27,184 nt of DNA. Source: Smithella sp. D17. Its GTDB lineage: Bacteria; Desulfobacterota; Syntrophia; Syntrophales; Smithellaceae. Made by a program: the position numbers and the translations under genes. The stretch spans positions 1 to 27,184 of the forward strand of contig JQOA01000080.1 in NCBI GenBank assembly GCA_000753945.1. Direction: 5' to 3'. The notes beneath the pieces are model-generated. The model did not search any database. It saw nothing but the letters and a program-made list of their open reading frames with translations, and was not told the DNA's origin. Positions within the stretch are counted from its first letter, which is position 1; every line of letters begins with the position of its first letter. Positions 14,407 to 22,382 of this stretch are shown piece after piece.

Positions 14407-15401
14407 ATTATATTGTTAGTCGGTATTGTTTTGCGAAGGATAACGGCGACAGTTTTGACCTGGAGTCGTTTGAGCTGGCGATTCGTTCCTCGATGCACGG
14501 TATTGGGCGCAGCATGCTGGAGATGTTTGTAAACGCCGATGGCGGCGATTACCGGGGAAAAACCGTTTCGGATGGAGAGGGTCATCGGTATGATTTTATA
14601 GGGTTTCGTAACAAGCAATTGACGACCGTATTAGGTCTGGTGACCGTGAAGCGCGCCTACTATTACAATCGGGAGTCAGGAAAAGGATATTGTCCGAAAG
14701 ACTGCGCTTTGGATATAGAGGGAACCTCATACAGTTCTGGTGTTCGCCGGATGATGGGCAAAGTCGGCGCCTGCCGGTCATTTGCCCTTGGGTCAGAAGA
14801 CATGCAGGAATTAGCCGGCATAGTCGTCAGCGCCAAGGAAGTGGAGCGTGTATCGCAGGCAGTCGGTGATCAGGCGGAATCCTTTCACCAAGCGGCGGCA
14901 GCGGCATCATTAGATGGCGCTCCCTGGATATGGAATATTGCGGATGAACAATTTTGTGGCGCCACGCAGATTGTTGATCTCTTTCACGCGCGCGAACATT
15001 ACTGGAATGTTGCCAGGGCATGCTTTGGGCAGGACAAAGAAAAACTGCATCAATGGACAGAAAACCGCCGCAAGGAACTCGATGATGGACGCCCGGAAGC
15101 TGTGATTGATGCGATCACGCATTGCTTAACCCTACCCGGTCACAACCAGGCAATATGTGGAAGGGAGATTGGTTATTTTGAGAAAAATAAAGAACGGATG
15201 CGATAGGCAACCTTCAGACAGAAGGGGCTTTTTGTAGGTTCGGGGGTATTGGAGGCAGGATGCCGAACCGTTGTCGGTCAGCGTCTGAAACAGTCCGGTA
15301 TGCACTGGACGGTCAAAGGCGCAAACAGCATTATTGCCCTGCGTTGTAATATTTTGAGTAATCGCTGGGAAGATTTCTGGGAGGACCGGGCGGCGGCGTA
15401 A
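14361..15401 (+). pseudogene. ISKra4-family transposase, internally deleted and interrupted
   Basis: The frame contains the conserved N-terminal block (DYIVSRYCFAKDNGDSFDLE, SSMHGIG), the region AYYYNRESGKGYCPKD, and LAGIVVSAKEVERVSQ. It then jumps in frame from HQAAAAAS to LDGAPWIWNIADEQF. In complete relatives about 100 or more residues lie here, including the first acidic catalytic residue, so they are deleted. DLFHAREHYWNVARACFG, the later catalytic region, is present. A TAG at 15204-15206 follows ERMR; the frame resumes with ATFRQKGLFVGSGVLEAGCR and ends at a TAA (15399-15401). Two independent lesions make it inactive. Confidence 0.85.
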
Positions 15402-15431
15402 AAGTGGCCTCATAAATTTGTCGCACACCCT

Positions 15432-15669
15432 GACAGGCATTACCAATTGACTTTGTATCTCAAATGTGATACAAAAATAACGTGAGATTTAATGAACTTG
15501 ATTTCTTTGGAAGGCAGTATAGAAAGCGCGCGTTCTTGTACGTCAAGAATAAATCGGCCACAAGATTTGGGGTGCGGCATCAATGACCCTACCGGTGGCG
15601 CATTTCCATATCCGTTCTATCGAGAAACCTGCACACCTTTTGATCTATCCAGAGGCCAAGAAGTCCAAT
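15432..15669. other. Gap with a palindromic operator-like site and short overlapping frames
   Basis: Between the IS and the SWIM gene. A GTG (15482) opens a 34-codon frame (VRFNELDFFGRQYRKRAFLY and on) ending at TGA 15584-15586. It overlaps ATG 15583 of a second frame that runs antisense into the SWIM gene tail. The GTG lies 6 nt after the palindrome at 15452-15475. These may be the debris of a small operon such as a toxin-antitoxin pair, but I recognise no family. Confidence 0.3.
15452..15475. promoter_or_regulatory. Operator-like inverted repeat
   Basis: TTTGTATC, 8 nt, GATACAAA: a perfect palindrome with 8-nt arms. This is the size and spacing of a dimeric repressor site such as those of XRE-type antitoxins. 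The repressor is not present downstream; the truncated gene left of the IS (13812) could be its former partner. Inference. Confidence 0.4.
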
Positions 15670-16707
15670 TTAAGCGGAATTCAGCTTTGGTGTTGCCGGG
15701 CTCTTCTTCGTTGTTGTTTTAGCAACTGCCTTTTTTGGCGGTTGCCTTTTTACCTTCTTCCCGGTTTTTTTCTCTGTGACAGGAACTCCCTTTCTGACCA
15801 GCTTGGCCGCTTTCGTTTTCGGTTTCAGTTGTATGTCTTCTTTCTCTGTCTTTTTTACCCCGGTAGTTTCTTTCTTCTTTGCCGGCGCTTGTTGCTTCTT
15901 TGTCCCTGCCGTCTGCTTCAATATCTTTTTCTTCTCGGGAACTGTCTTGAGACTTCCGGCCCGCTTCTTCGTCTTCGGTTGTGTATCCTTGACGCCTGTG
16001 TCGATGTCGATGCCGAATATCTCGGAGAGTTGATCTTCCGCGAGCAACTTCTCTTTCACACCATCTGATGCGGCGGTTTGAATTTCTGCTTGCGCGTCAA
16101 TCAGATCGGCGTGGTCCACCCCGCGAAGGCTAAAGAGCAGCTCCGGTTTGGAATCCAGCCTTGCACCTACGCCATAAAGCACGGCGGCAACGTGCTTGCA
16201 CATGGTGGCCCAGTCAGGACAGGAACAACTAAACGACATCTCTTTGGGCATGGGGAAAAGCCCAGTCTGCTTTTGGGTCACAATCTCCATTACCGGGCCC
16301 GACAAATGGCCCGAAAGAAGATCGACCAGCGACGCGATTTTCCCCGCGCATTCCTTTTGGATGGCCTTCCAGACATCTGTTTTCAAAGGGTGGATGGCGA
16401 TCTTCACGGTATAGAGGTCACTGCCGCTGACGATGGCCTCCACCTGGCCTTCCCGGAGCTGGAGGTCAACGACGGAACCGTTGCGCACATAGGTTCGCCC
16501 TCGCGGAAGGCGATTGGCATAATCGCTGTATGCCTCCAGATTATCACACCAGGCCTTTCCCCAAAAGGTTTTGGCAATGCTCCGGCAAACGTTTTGCACC
16601 GGCAATATCACCTGACCTTTTTTCTTCATTTTTTCGATTTTCTGCATGGCTTTCCTGCGTCTCTCGGCAACAGGCACGTAAGGCGCCCATCCATATCCCC
16701 AACCCAT
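15670..16707 (-). CDS. SWIM zinc-finger protein with basic H1-like tail
   Basis: The 345-residue protein carries the SWIM motif FSCSCPDWATMCKHVAAVLY (Cys161, Cys163, Cys170, His172), a zinc site for DNA or protein binding. The N-terminal part (MGWGYGWAPYVPVAERRRKA, then FWGKAWCDNLEAYSDYANRL) is the block seen in SWIM proteins that pair with SNF2 enzymes. From about residue 240 the tail is nearly all Lys, Ala, Pro and Thr (AGTKKQQAPAKKKETTGVKK, ending KKAVAKTTTKKSPATPK), like histone H1 or other bacterial H1-like proteins, so it probably binds DNA without specificity. The gene lies 46 nt downstream of the SNF2 gene on the same strand, an operon. The exact role of the pair is unknown. Confidence 0.88.
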   Translation of the reverse strand: MGWGYGWAPYVPVAERRRKAMQKIEKMKKKGQVILPVQNVCRSIAKTFWGKAWCDNLEAYSDYANRLPRGRTYVRNGSVVDLQLREGQVEAIVSGSDLYTVKIAIHPLKTDVWKAIQKECAGKIASLVDLLSGHLSGPVMEIVTQKQTGLFPMPKEMSFSCSCPDWATMCKHVAAVLYGVGARLDSKPELLFSLRGVDHADLIDAQAEIQTAASDGVKEKLLAEDQLSEIFGIDIDTGVKDTQPKTKKRAGSLKTVPEKKKILKQTAGTKKQQAPAKKKETTGVKKTEKEDIQLKPKTKAAKLVRKGVPVTEKKTGKKVKRQPPKKAVAKTTTKKSPATPKLNSA

Positions 16708-16753
16708 CTTACCGACCTCCTGTTTTTATATTTCTCCTCTAAATGCCTAAGTC

Positions 16754-19528
16754 TCAATCTTCAAGCGCCCGGGACAGATCCAGGGAAACAAACCGCAACA
16801 GTTCATCATCGGGCATTTCCGTGAGGAGCCGCTCTCCCGATTCACCCAGGATGCTTTCCGCCAATTCTCTTTTCTCGTCGATCAGCGCGTCGATCTTTTC
16901 TTCTATGGTGCCGCGACAGACAAACTTATGCACTACGATATTTTTGTGTTGGCCGATGCGATACGCGCGGTCCGTGGCCTGATTTTCCACGGCGGGATTC
17001 CACCACCTATCGAAATGAATGACATGGGACGCCGCGGTCAGATTCAATCCCACCCCACCCGCTTTGAGGGAAAGGACAAAAAACGGCGGGCCGTCTTCCC
17101 GCTGGAAAGAGTCAATAATTTCGCGGCGTTTTTTAACAGGCGTCCCACCATGAAGGATGAGACCCGGCTGATGAAAGACATCCGCCATGGCCGAAGCCAG
17201 TGGTTCGGTGATCTCCCGGAACTGGGAAAAGATCAAAACTTTTTCCTGTTTCGCCGCGATCTCTCCACAGAGTTCACCCAGACGCTGAAACTTGCCGCTG
17301 CCCTTCATGTCGTATCCCTGATCTTGCAGCCAGTGAGACGGGTGGTTGCAGATCTGCTTGAAGCGCATCAGATAGGCTAAAACGAGCCCCCGGCGCGCAA
17401 TCCCTTCGGAGTCCTTTAATTGCCGGGCAAGCTCATGAACGGATTGCTCATACAGAACTGCCTGGGCTTTGGTGAGGGGGCAGAAGGCCTTTACTTCCAC
17501 TTTGTCCGGAAGGTCAGCTATAATTCGCTTATCCGTCTTCATTCGTCTGAGGATATACGGACGCACAAGGGAGCGCAGGGCGCCGTAGGATTTATCCCCT
17601 GTTTCCACGGATTTTTTAATGTAGCGGCCAAAGACCTGCGCCGACCCCAAAAGACCGGGAGACAGAAAATCAAACAGGGACCACAGATCCCCCAGGCGGT
17701 TTTCCACGGGGGTTCCGGAAAGAAGCACCCGGTGTTGCCCTTGCAGAAATTTGACGGCGCGTGTTTGCCGGGTCGAGGGATTTTTGATGGCCTGGGCTTC
17801 ATCCAGAACAATCAAAGACCACTGTGCTTCTTCAAACCACTTATGGCGTTGCAGCAGGGAATAGGTTGTCATCACCAGATCCTTGCCGTCCATTTGCTTT
17901 TGACGGGTTTCCGGGTCTGAAAGCCTCGCGAGTTCGTCTTGCGGGGTTTCCGACGGATGGACAAAGAAAACCGCCAGAGACGGAGCAAATCGTTCGATTT
18001 CTGCCTTCCAGTTGGACATCAGCGAGGCGGGAACAACTAGCAGCGACGGCGACAGCGGTGATTTCGTCGCCGGGCGTTCCTTCTTTATTAAAAGCAGGAG
18101 GGCCAGAACCTGGATGGTTTTTCCCAACCCCATGTCGTCGGCAAGACAGGCGCCCAGCCCCAGCCGATTCATGAACCATAGCCAGTTGACGCCTGTCTGC
18201 TGATACGGTCGCAATGACGTCTTCAGCCATTCGCCGGGATCGGCGTCACGAAGATTTTCCGGAGAACGCAGGTCGGAAAGAATCTTTTGCAACCATGACC
18301 CGACCCTCACATCCAGCCATTCGCGGCGATCATCGGCAAGCACGGAGGCATCCTTCTGGTCAATGCCGACGCCGGAAAGAATTTGCATCCCCCGGGCAAA
18401 AGAGATCCCGTCCCGGAAAGAATCCTTTCCCATTTTTTCCCAGGAGGCCAGCAGATCGGACAGCTTATCCCGATCGACTTCCACCCACTTCCCCCGCATG
18501 AGGACCAATCCTGATGTGCTTTCATGGATCTGCAGCCATTCTGCAGGCGTCAATTCCTCGCCGTCGAGGGTCAGGTTGACGGAGAAATCCAGCAGGGAAT
18601 CCATGCCGAGTCTATTGCTTGCTTTGCCTCCAAGTGAAACACTGACTTTGGGACGGGCCGGATGGCCGCCCTGGGCGCGCCACCAGTCGGGGATACGAAC
18701 CAAAACGCCGGACGATTCGAAGGAAGGAATATCCTTGAGGAAGCGATGGGTTTCCTGAGGCGTCCAGGCGACGGGATGAAAGATCTCGCCTGTTTCCACC
18801 AGAGCGCGGATCAACTCGCTGTTATCCGCCGCGCGCCTAAGCGGTGTCAGGAGGGCCAGCAATCCCTGCCTGTCTTTTGCACCGGAATACTCCGCCAGCG
18901 CCTTTCCTAAAGGCAGGTGCTGGGGTTTGGCCATCCCGGACAAGCGGGTGGTATAGGTGACCAGAAATGCAAAGGGACGGGCTTCATCCCTGCGGTTTTC
19001 CGCCAGATGAAAGATCACCTTGCCGACCATGTTCCACAGGGGGTTTCTTTTCTTGAGAAAGGACTGAACATCGCCCGTATCCTGCTTTATTTCACTTTGC
19101 GTATAGGCATCCAGCGCCTCCCACAGACTGACCAGCGTATCTGGATTAAGGTATTCGATCCCCTGCATGGGAGGACAGGCATTGGCGATTTGCTCCAGCG
19201 CTTCCCGGGAAGGAAGTTGCACAACCGGCATGGCGCTATCCGCAAGACCGGCGGCCTGACACAATCCGGTTAAATAGTTTCGGGCAAAGTTACGCCAGAA
19301 GGAAAAAAGCGGGGGCAGGGGCGTTTCCAGCTCTATCGTCCCCAGATGGAGCAAGCCTTCGGTGCTCTGTTTGGCAAATGCGTCCCTGATGCGCTCTATC
19401 GCGCTTTCGGAAAAGGGACTGTTGTTGTCAGCAGTGGTGTGAAAAATGAGATGTCCCGCCGGATTCAAGACCAGAGTGGGTGAAGTCATATTGTAATTGC
19501 CGCGCTTGTCATTAATTTGAAAAGACAT
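16754..19528 (-). CDS. SNF2-family DEAD-like ATPase/translocase
   Basis: A 924-residue SNF2 ATPase that should use ATP to move along double-stranded DNA and displace proteins; its bacterial job is unclear. The N-terminal ~430 residues include the accessory domain known in this subfamily (LRGKW-like MRGKWVEVDRDKLSDLL, ~345-361). The ATPase shows Walker A DDMGLGKTI (~464-472), LVVPASLMSNW, LDEAQAIKN (DEAQ ~576-579) and LLSGTPVENRLGDLWSLFDF (~602-621). In the second lobe, VLIFSQFREIT and GGVGLNLTAASHVIHFDRWWNPAVENQATDRAYRIGQ (read in two blocks, ~824-860) hold the arginine fingers. All motifs are intact. The first ATG (19528) lacks a good ribosome binding site; a second at 19489 (MTSPTLVLNPAGH) is equally possible. 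Confidence 0.93.
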   Translation of the reverse strand: MSFQINDKRGNYNMTSPTLVLNPAGHLIFHTTADNNSPFSESAIERIRDAFAKQSTEGLLHLGTIELETPLPPLFSFWRNFARNYLTGLCQAAGLADSAMPVVQLPSREALEQIANACPPMQGIEYLNPDTLVSLWEALDAYTQSEIKQDTGDVQSFLKKRNPLWNMVGKVIFHLAENRRDEARPFAFLVTYTTRLSGMAKPQHLPLGKALAEYSGAKDRQGLLALLTPLRRAADNSELIRALVETGEIFHPVAWTPQETHRFLKDIPSFESSGVLVRIPDWWRAQGGHPARPKVSVSLGGKASNRLGMDSLLDFSVNLTLDGEELTPAEWLQIHESTSGLVLMRGKWVEVDRDKLSDLLASWEKMGKDSFRDGISFARGMQILSGVGIDQKDASVLADDRREWLDVRVGSWLQKILSDLRSPENLRDADPGEWLKTSLRPYQQTGVNWLWFMNRLGLGACLADDMGLGKTIQVLALLLLIKKERPATKSPLSPSLLVVPASLMSNWKAEIERFAPSLAVFFVHPSETPQDELARLSDPETRQKQMDGKDLVMTTYSLLQRHKWFEEAQWSLIVLDEAQAIKNPSTRQTRAVKFLQGQHRVLLSGTPVENRLGDLWSLFDFLSPGLLGSAQVFGRYIKKSVETGDKSYGALRSLVRPYILRRMKTDKRIIADLPDKVEVKAFCPLTKAQAVLYEQSVHELARQLKDSEGIARRGLVLAYLMRFKQICNHPSHWLQDQGYDMKGSGKFQRLGELCGEIAAKQEKVLIFSQFREITEPLASAMADVFHQPGLILHGGTPVKKRREIIDSFQREDGPPFFVLSLKAGGVGLNLTAASHVIHFDRWWNPAVENQATDRAYRIGQHKNIVVHKFVCRGTIEEKIDALIDEKRELAESILGESGERLLTEMPDDELLRFVSLDLSRALED

Positions 19529-19641
19529 AGCTTATTCATAATTGATCTATAAAAAACGCGGTCTTCTTTGTCAAGGGAATCTTGTCAACTGATTGGATCT
19601 ATAATGATGGCGGGTGGGTGTAATCTGGAAACTCCCCGCCG
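19529..19641. other. Junction between SNF2 gene and intron remnant
   Basis: AT-rich upstream region of the SNF2 gene followed by a GGCGGG/CCCGCC pair (about 19611-19640). No gene. Confidence 0.4.
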
Positions 19642-20202
19642 CTGATAGGAAAGTGGTTGCGGGCAGGTGTTTTGGAAGAAGGAGAAAAGACACGCAATTT
19701 TGTAGGAGTACCTCAGGGCGGCGTCATATCTCCGCTTCTGGCCAATATCTACTTGCATTACGTGCTTGATCTGTGGATCATGCGGAAGGTAAAGAGAGAA
19801 CTGGCAGGCAGAATATACCTGATCCGGTACGCTGATGATTTTGTTATCGGATGCACCAGCAGGGAAGATGCACAGAAGGTATGGGGAATGTTGCCGGATC
19901 GGTTGAAGCAGTTTGGTCTGGAACTATCTCCGGAGAAGAGCCGGATAATAGAATTTGGCAGAAGGGCGTATTTGGAGGGAAAGAAAGAGGGTAACAGATT
20001 AGTCACGTTTGACTTTCTTGGTTTTACGCATTACATGACTCGTAGCCGCAAAGGCGGTGCAAGACTGGGTCGGAAGACGATCGGGAAGCGATACAGAAGC
20101 ACCCTGATCGCCATGAATGACATTAGACAGGGGGGACATCCTATAATGTTCCCGTCAAGAGAAAAAATTATTTTTAAAAGAGCAACAAAATCGGTAATGT
20201 AA
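19642..20202 (+). pseudogene. Group II intron reverse transcriptase/maturase fragment
   Basis: The frame begins mid-protein with LIGKWLRAGVLEEG, then GVPQGGVISPLLANIYLHYVLD, the catalytic IRYADDFVIGC, LELSPEKSRIIEFGRRA and FDFLGFTHYMTRSRKGGARL. This is the palm and thumb-side part of a group II intron-encoded RT. The N-terminal RT0-RT4 blocks are missing and the maturase X and endonuclease domains are gone. Homology stops near IAMNDIRQ (about 20130), after which the frame runs into unrelated sequence to 20202. No start codon is native: the TTG at 19657 lies inside the domain. The catalytic Asp pair is intact but the protein cannot be functional. No intron ribozyme domain V was found in the flanks. 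Confidence 0.8.
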
Positions 20203-20476
20203 ATTTCACGCTTTCTTTCAAACGCACGCCTGCCTTGTGCCTGCAAGGCAGACGTGCTGGTTTGCTTCCCCGGTGCTCACCTTTTTGTTGGACCTTAAAT
20301 CTCATCGTTATCAGTATCCGGCATTTGCCACATGGGGTGGCAACACCCATCATCCCTTATCCAGATTTTAAAGTCAGTGAGCGGCTCTTTATTGTCCCTC
20401 CCGAGGTCCACTGGCCTCAACGCACTTAACCGAGCTCGCTTCAGAGAATAATTATTTTTTTCGTTTTCTGTCGACT
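20203..20476. other. Non-coding stretch downstream of the IS110 recombinase
   Basis: About 270 bases with a strong hairpin (20225-20256) and no convincing gene. A 64-codon plus-strand frame starting at 20235 has no recognisable domain. Part of this region should be the right end of the IS110 element, whose exact border I cannot place because IS110 elements lack long terminal repeats. Confidence 0.5.
20225..20256. repeat. Strong hairpin between intron remnant and IS110
   Basis: The arms GCACGcCTGCCTTG and CAAGGCAGaCGTGC around a TGCCTG loop pair over 13 of 14 bases. It may be an IS110 target (these elements often use palindromes), a REP-like unit or a terminator; there is no following T run on either side, which argues against a terminator. 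Confidence 0.6.
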
Positions 20477-21760
20477 TTATATCTGATTCAGATGCTTGAT
20501 GTCGAACACCTCCTGCTTTTTCATCAATGTCCAGGCCATCACCAAAAACTTGGCCGATAATTTTACGAAACGTTTGGTTTTGATGCCTTTCTCTTTCTCT
20601 CTTCCTTGCAGTTGTTTTGCAAAATAGAACATAAATTCTTTATTCCGGGAGGCAGCGACAAAGGCCGCCTGATACAAGGCATATCGTAAATCCGCTTTCC
20701 CCTGCTTGGAGATCACCGGCACGGCATTCGGGGATGTCTTGCCGCTACGATCCGCTCCAAGATCCAGCCCCGCCATTTTGAGCACCTGTTGCTGATTGAA
20801 AAACCGGTGCGGGTTTCCCAAAGCGCCCAAAACCTTCGCGGATACATCCGGGCCAAAGCCGGGAATGGTCAGCAAGTAATCGTATTCCGGAAACTGCTTG
20901 CAGATTTCTTCAATTTTGTTTTCCGTATCCTGGATAGCTTTCCGAATAGGACGTAATCCTTCCACCATGATTTTTGCGTCAAAGCCGGCTCCTTCACCCA
21001 TCTCGCATCCGATGGAAGCGATGGCCAGTTTCTGAATGTCGTCTAAACGTTTCTTCTTAACCAGAGTCTTTCTGCCGGAGGACACCATGGTTTCAAACTG
21101 GTCGTTTTCAAAGCCCGCGATCCTTGATGGGTCCAAACACCAGCGGACAATGGCTTCCGTCTCGGGGTAACCGCTGTATTGATCCAGCTCCGGAAAATAC
21201 CGGGCGATCAGTTGATTGCGGATCCTGACCCGGTATCCGTGCTCCTGTTTCCGAAGTTTACGCTTCAGCGATAGCAAATGACGAAGGTCCCGTATTTCCA
21301 TGGCCGGACATTCGTAAAACAGGCATTTCCCCTGCGAGATCAAATCCGCCACATGGGCGGCGTCTTTATCATCATGTTTGTCCCAGCGGCCATCCAAAAG
21401 TTCTCTGTTTCGCTTAACGGCCACGCCGCCAACCAGAACCACCATCCTCCCGCACCGGATTAAATGTTCTCCCAGAGGCTTATGGTAGTTCGCCGTCGGC
21501 TCCATGCCGAAGACGACTTTCTTCAGCTTATAAGACGATTGAATCGCTTCGGTCTGATCCAGCAGCCTCTCAAATCCTTCTATGGTATTGTCAAAGATCA
21601 ATCGTCGTAATAGTGTCTTTCCGGTTGCCGTCCCGAAAAAAGCATGGTGCTTTTCCTTGGCTATGTCGATTCCTATGATCAGGTAATCCTGCGATCCGCG
21701 TATCTCTTTTCGAAATTGACGAAATGCTTCAAGCCTGCTATCTTCTTCGTAACAACACAT
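20477..21760 (-). CDS. IS110-family transposase (DEDD/Ser recombinase)
   Basis: IS110 enzymes cut and join DNA under the guidance of a bridge RNA. The 427-residue protein has the RuvC-like DEDD domain: GIDIAKEKHHAFF (Asp32), VFGMEPTANYHKPLGEHL (Glu87), and KHDDKDAAHVADLI (Asp130, Asp133). A long coiled-coil linker follows, then the Tnp_20 domain with LTIPGFGPDVSAKVLGALGN (~297-316) and DRSGKTSPNAVPVI, which holds the likely catalytic Ser339. Length is normal for the family and no lesion is seen, so it is probably active. Codons and GC are like the flanks. Translation should be limited by the hairpin at 21766-21821, which covers its ribosome binding site. Confidence 0.92.
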   Translation of the reverse strand: MCCYEEDSRLEAFRQFRKEIRGSQDYLIIGIDIAKEKHHAFFGTATGKTLLRRLIFDNTIEGFERLLDQTEAIQSSYKLKKVVFGMEPTANYHKPLGEHLIRCGRMVVLVGGVAVKRNRELLDGRWDKHDDKDAAHVADLISQGKCLFYECPAMEIRDLRHLLSLKRKLRKQEHGYRVRIRNQLIARYFPELDQYSGYPETEAIVRWCLDPSRIAGFENDQFETMVSSGRKTLVKKKRLDDIQKLAIASIGCEMGEGAGFDAKIMVEGLRPIRKAIQDTENKIEEICKQFPEYDYLLTIPGFGPDVSAKVLGALGNPHRFFNQQQVLKMAGLDLGADRSGKTSPNAVPVISKQGKADLRYALYQAAFVAASRNKEFMFYFAKQLQGREKEKGIKTKRFVKLSAKFLVMAWTLMKKQEVFDIKHLNQI

Positions 21761-21765
21761 GGGAG

Positions 21766-21821
21766 ACCTCCTGTTTTTGAGTTTAAGCTTGTTCTAGCTT
21801 TATTTCTCTTTAACAGGAGGT
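21766..21821 (-). promoter_or_regulatory. Hairpin sequestering the IS110 Shine-Dalgarno
   Basis: On the minus strand, ACCTCCTGTT (21812-21821) and AACAGGAGGT (21766-21775) are a perfect 10-bp inverted repeat. The second arm contains AGGAGG, the ribosome binding site of the recombinase ATG 21758-21760. An inner AAGCT/AGCTT pair extends the fold. A transcript reading in from outside the element would include both arms and hide the site; a transcript starting inside the loop would leave it free. Such a block on read-through translation is known for other IS transposases. Here it is inferred from sequence. Confidence 0.75.
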
Positions 21822-21950
21822 TTCTTTTTTGGGCAGCTTATATTAAATTTTTATCTTTGCCATGCTTGGCAGCCTACCCATTGATGCTGGGATGATATAA
21901 CGCCCTTAAATAATTAAGTTGACAGGATAGATGTTTTTATGTAGGAGGCC
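21822..21950 (-). ncRNA. Candidate IS110 bridge RNA / left-end region
   Basis: In the IS110 group the bridge RNA is encoded in the non-coding end upstream of the recombinase. This stretch between the hairpin and the start of the broken RAYT gene is the only such place upstream. It is non-coding and contains adjacent small hairpins on the minus strand (CCCAGCATCAATGGG and TGCCAAGCATGGCA) and a repeated GCTGCC. I cannot show the target- and donor-binding loops, nor the exact left end. If the enzyme belongs to the IS1111 group the RNA would instead be at the 3' side (20203-20476). Confidence 0.3.
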
Positions 21951-21955
21951 TTTCA

Positions 21956-22299
21956 TGCTTGGATCAGCGAGATTAGACGCTCCCGCCGCCCTTCATCACA
22001 TCATGATCCGGGGGGATCGAGCGCAGACAAATATTTCGGGACGATGCCGACCGGGAGGATTTTCTTTCGCGCCTGGAGAGGCTTCTGCCAGTGACTGGGA
22101 TATCCTGTTTTGCTTGGGCGCTGATTCCCAATCATGCCCATTTTCTTTTTCGAACCGGCAATGCACCCATCGCCACCCTGATGAGGCGTCTCCTTACTGG
22201 TTATGCCGTCTATTTCAATCACCGGCATAAACGCAGCGGACAACTCTTTCAAAATAGGTACAAATCCATTCTCTGCCAGGAAGATGCATACTTATAAAG
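21956..22299 (+). pseudogene. REP-associated tyrosine transposase (RAYT/Y1), frameshifted and truncated
   Basis: RAYTs are HUH-type Y1 transposases linked to the spread of palindromic repeats. ATG 21956 has AGGAGG 7 nt upstream and begins LGSARLDAPAALHHIMIRG. At a run of six G (22010-22015) one extra base shifts the frame. The sequence then continues as IERRQIFRDDADREDFLSRL, GISCFAWALIPNHAHFLFRT (the HUH-type HAH motif) and RRLLTGYAVYFNHRHKRSGQ. It stops at TAA after QEDAYL, where relatives continue with the YIHLNP block, which is absent. So the gene has a one-base insertion and a missing C-terminus. Confidence 0.85.
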
Positions 22300-22382
22300 G
22301 TAAGTGGAATATTAACAATCTACTTTTAAAAGGGATGGCTGATAAACTGGATTACATCGCCACCTGGGTCGGCAGCAATTAA
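22284..22382 (+). other. Short frame or remnant of a gene end
   Basis: A 32-codon plus frame (MHTYKGKWNINNLL, ending KLDYIATWVGSN) overlaps the RAYT tail and the DUF2804 stop on the other strand. Its composition looks protein-like and it may be the tail of a gene replaced by the RAYT, but there is no ribosome binding site. Family unknown. Confidence 0.2.

Larger units (their letters stand above)
13885..15431 (+). mobile_element. ISKra4-family insertion sequence, deleted derivative
   Basis: The element is bounded by terminal inverted repeats. The left is AGGGTCTGCGACAAAAAAG (13885 onward), and the right is the complement of TTTGTCGCACACCCT (ending 15431). They share AGGGT-TGCGACAAA. Inside are a DUF6788 ORF and an ISKra4-type transposase, the known layout of this family. 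The transposase has lost an internal section and carries a stop, so the copy cannot move alone but may be mobilisable in trans. No clear target duplication is visible at the ends. An internal promoter (TTGACA 13926-13931, 17 nt, TATTCT 13949-13954) faces the ORFs. Confidence 0.82.

Noticed and set aside
15583..16068. 161-codon plus-strand frame
   Set aside because: Mostly antisense to the low-complexity Lys-rich tail of the SWIM protein, which gives a long Cys/Leu-rich open frame by chance.
16078..16824. 248-codon plus-strand frame
   Set aside because: Antisense shadow of the SWIM gene and SNF2 end; no domain features while the opposite strand has clear motifs.
20225..20256. Rho-independent terminator
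   Set aside because: Strong stem but no T run on either strand directly after it.
20235..20429. 64-codon plus-strand frame near the IS110 end
   Set aside because: No family features, no ribosome binding site, starts inside the hairpin; kept only as part of the non-coding region.
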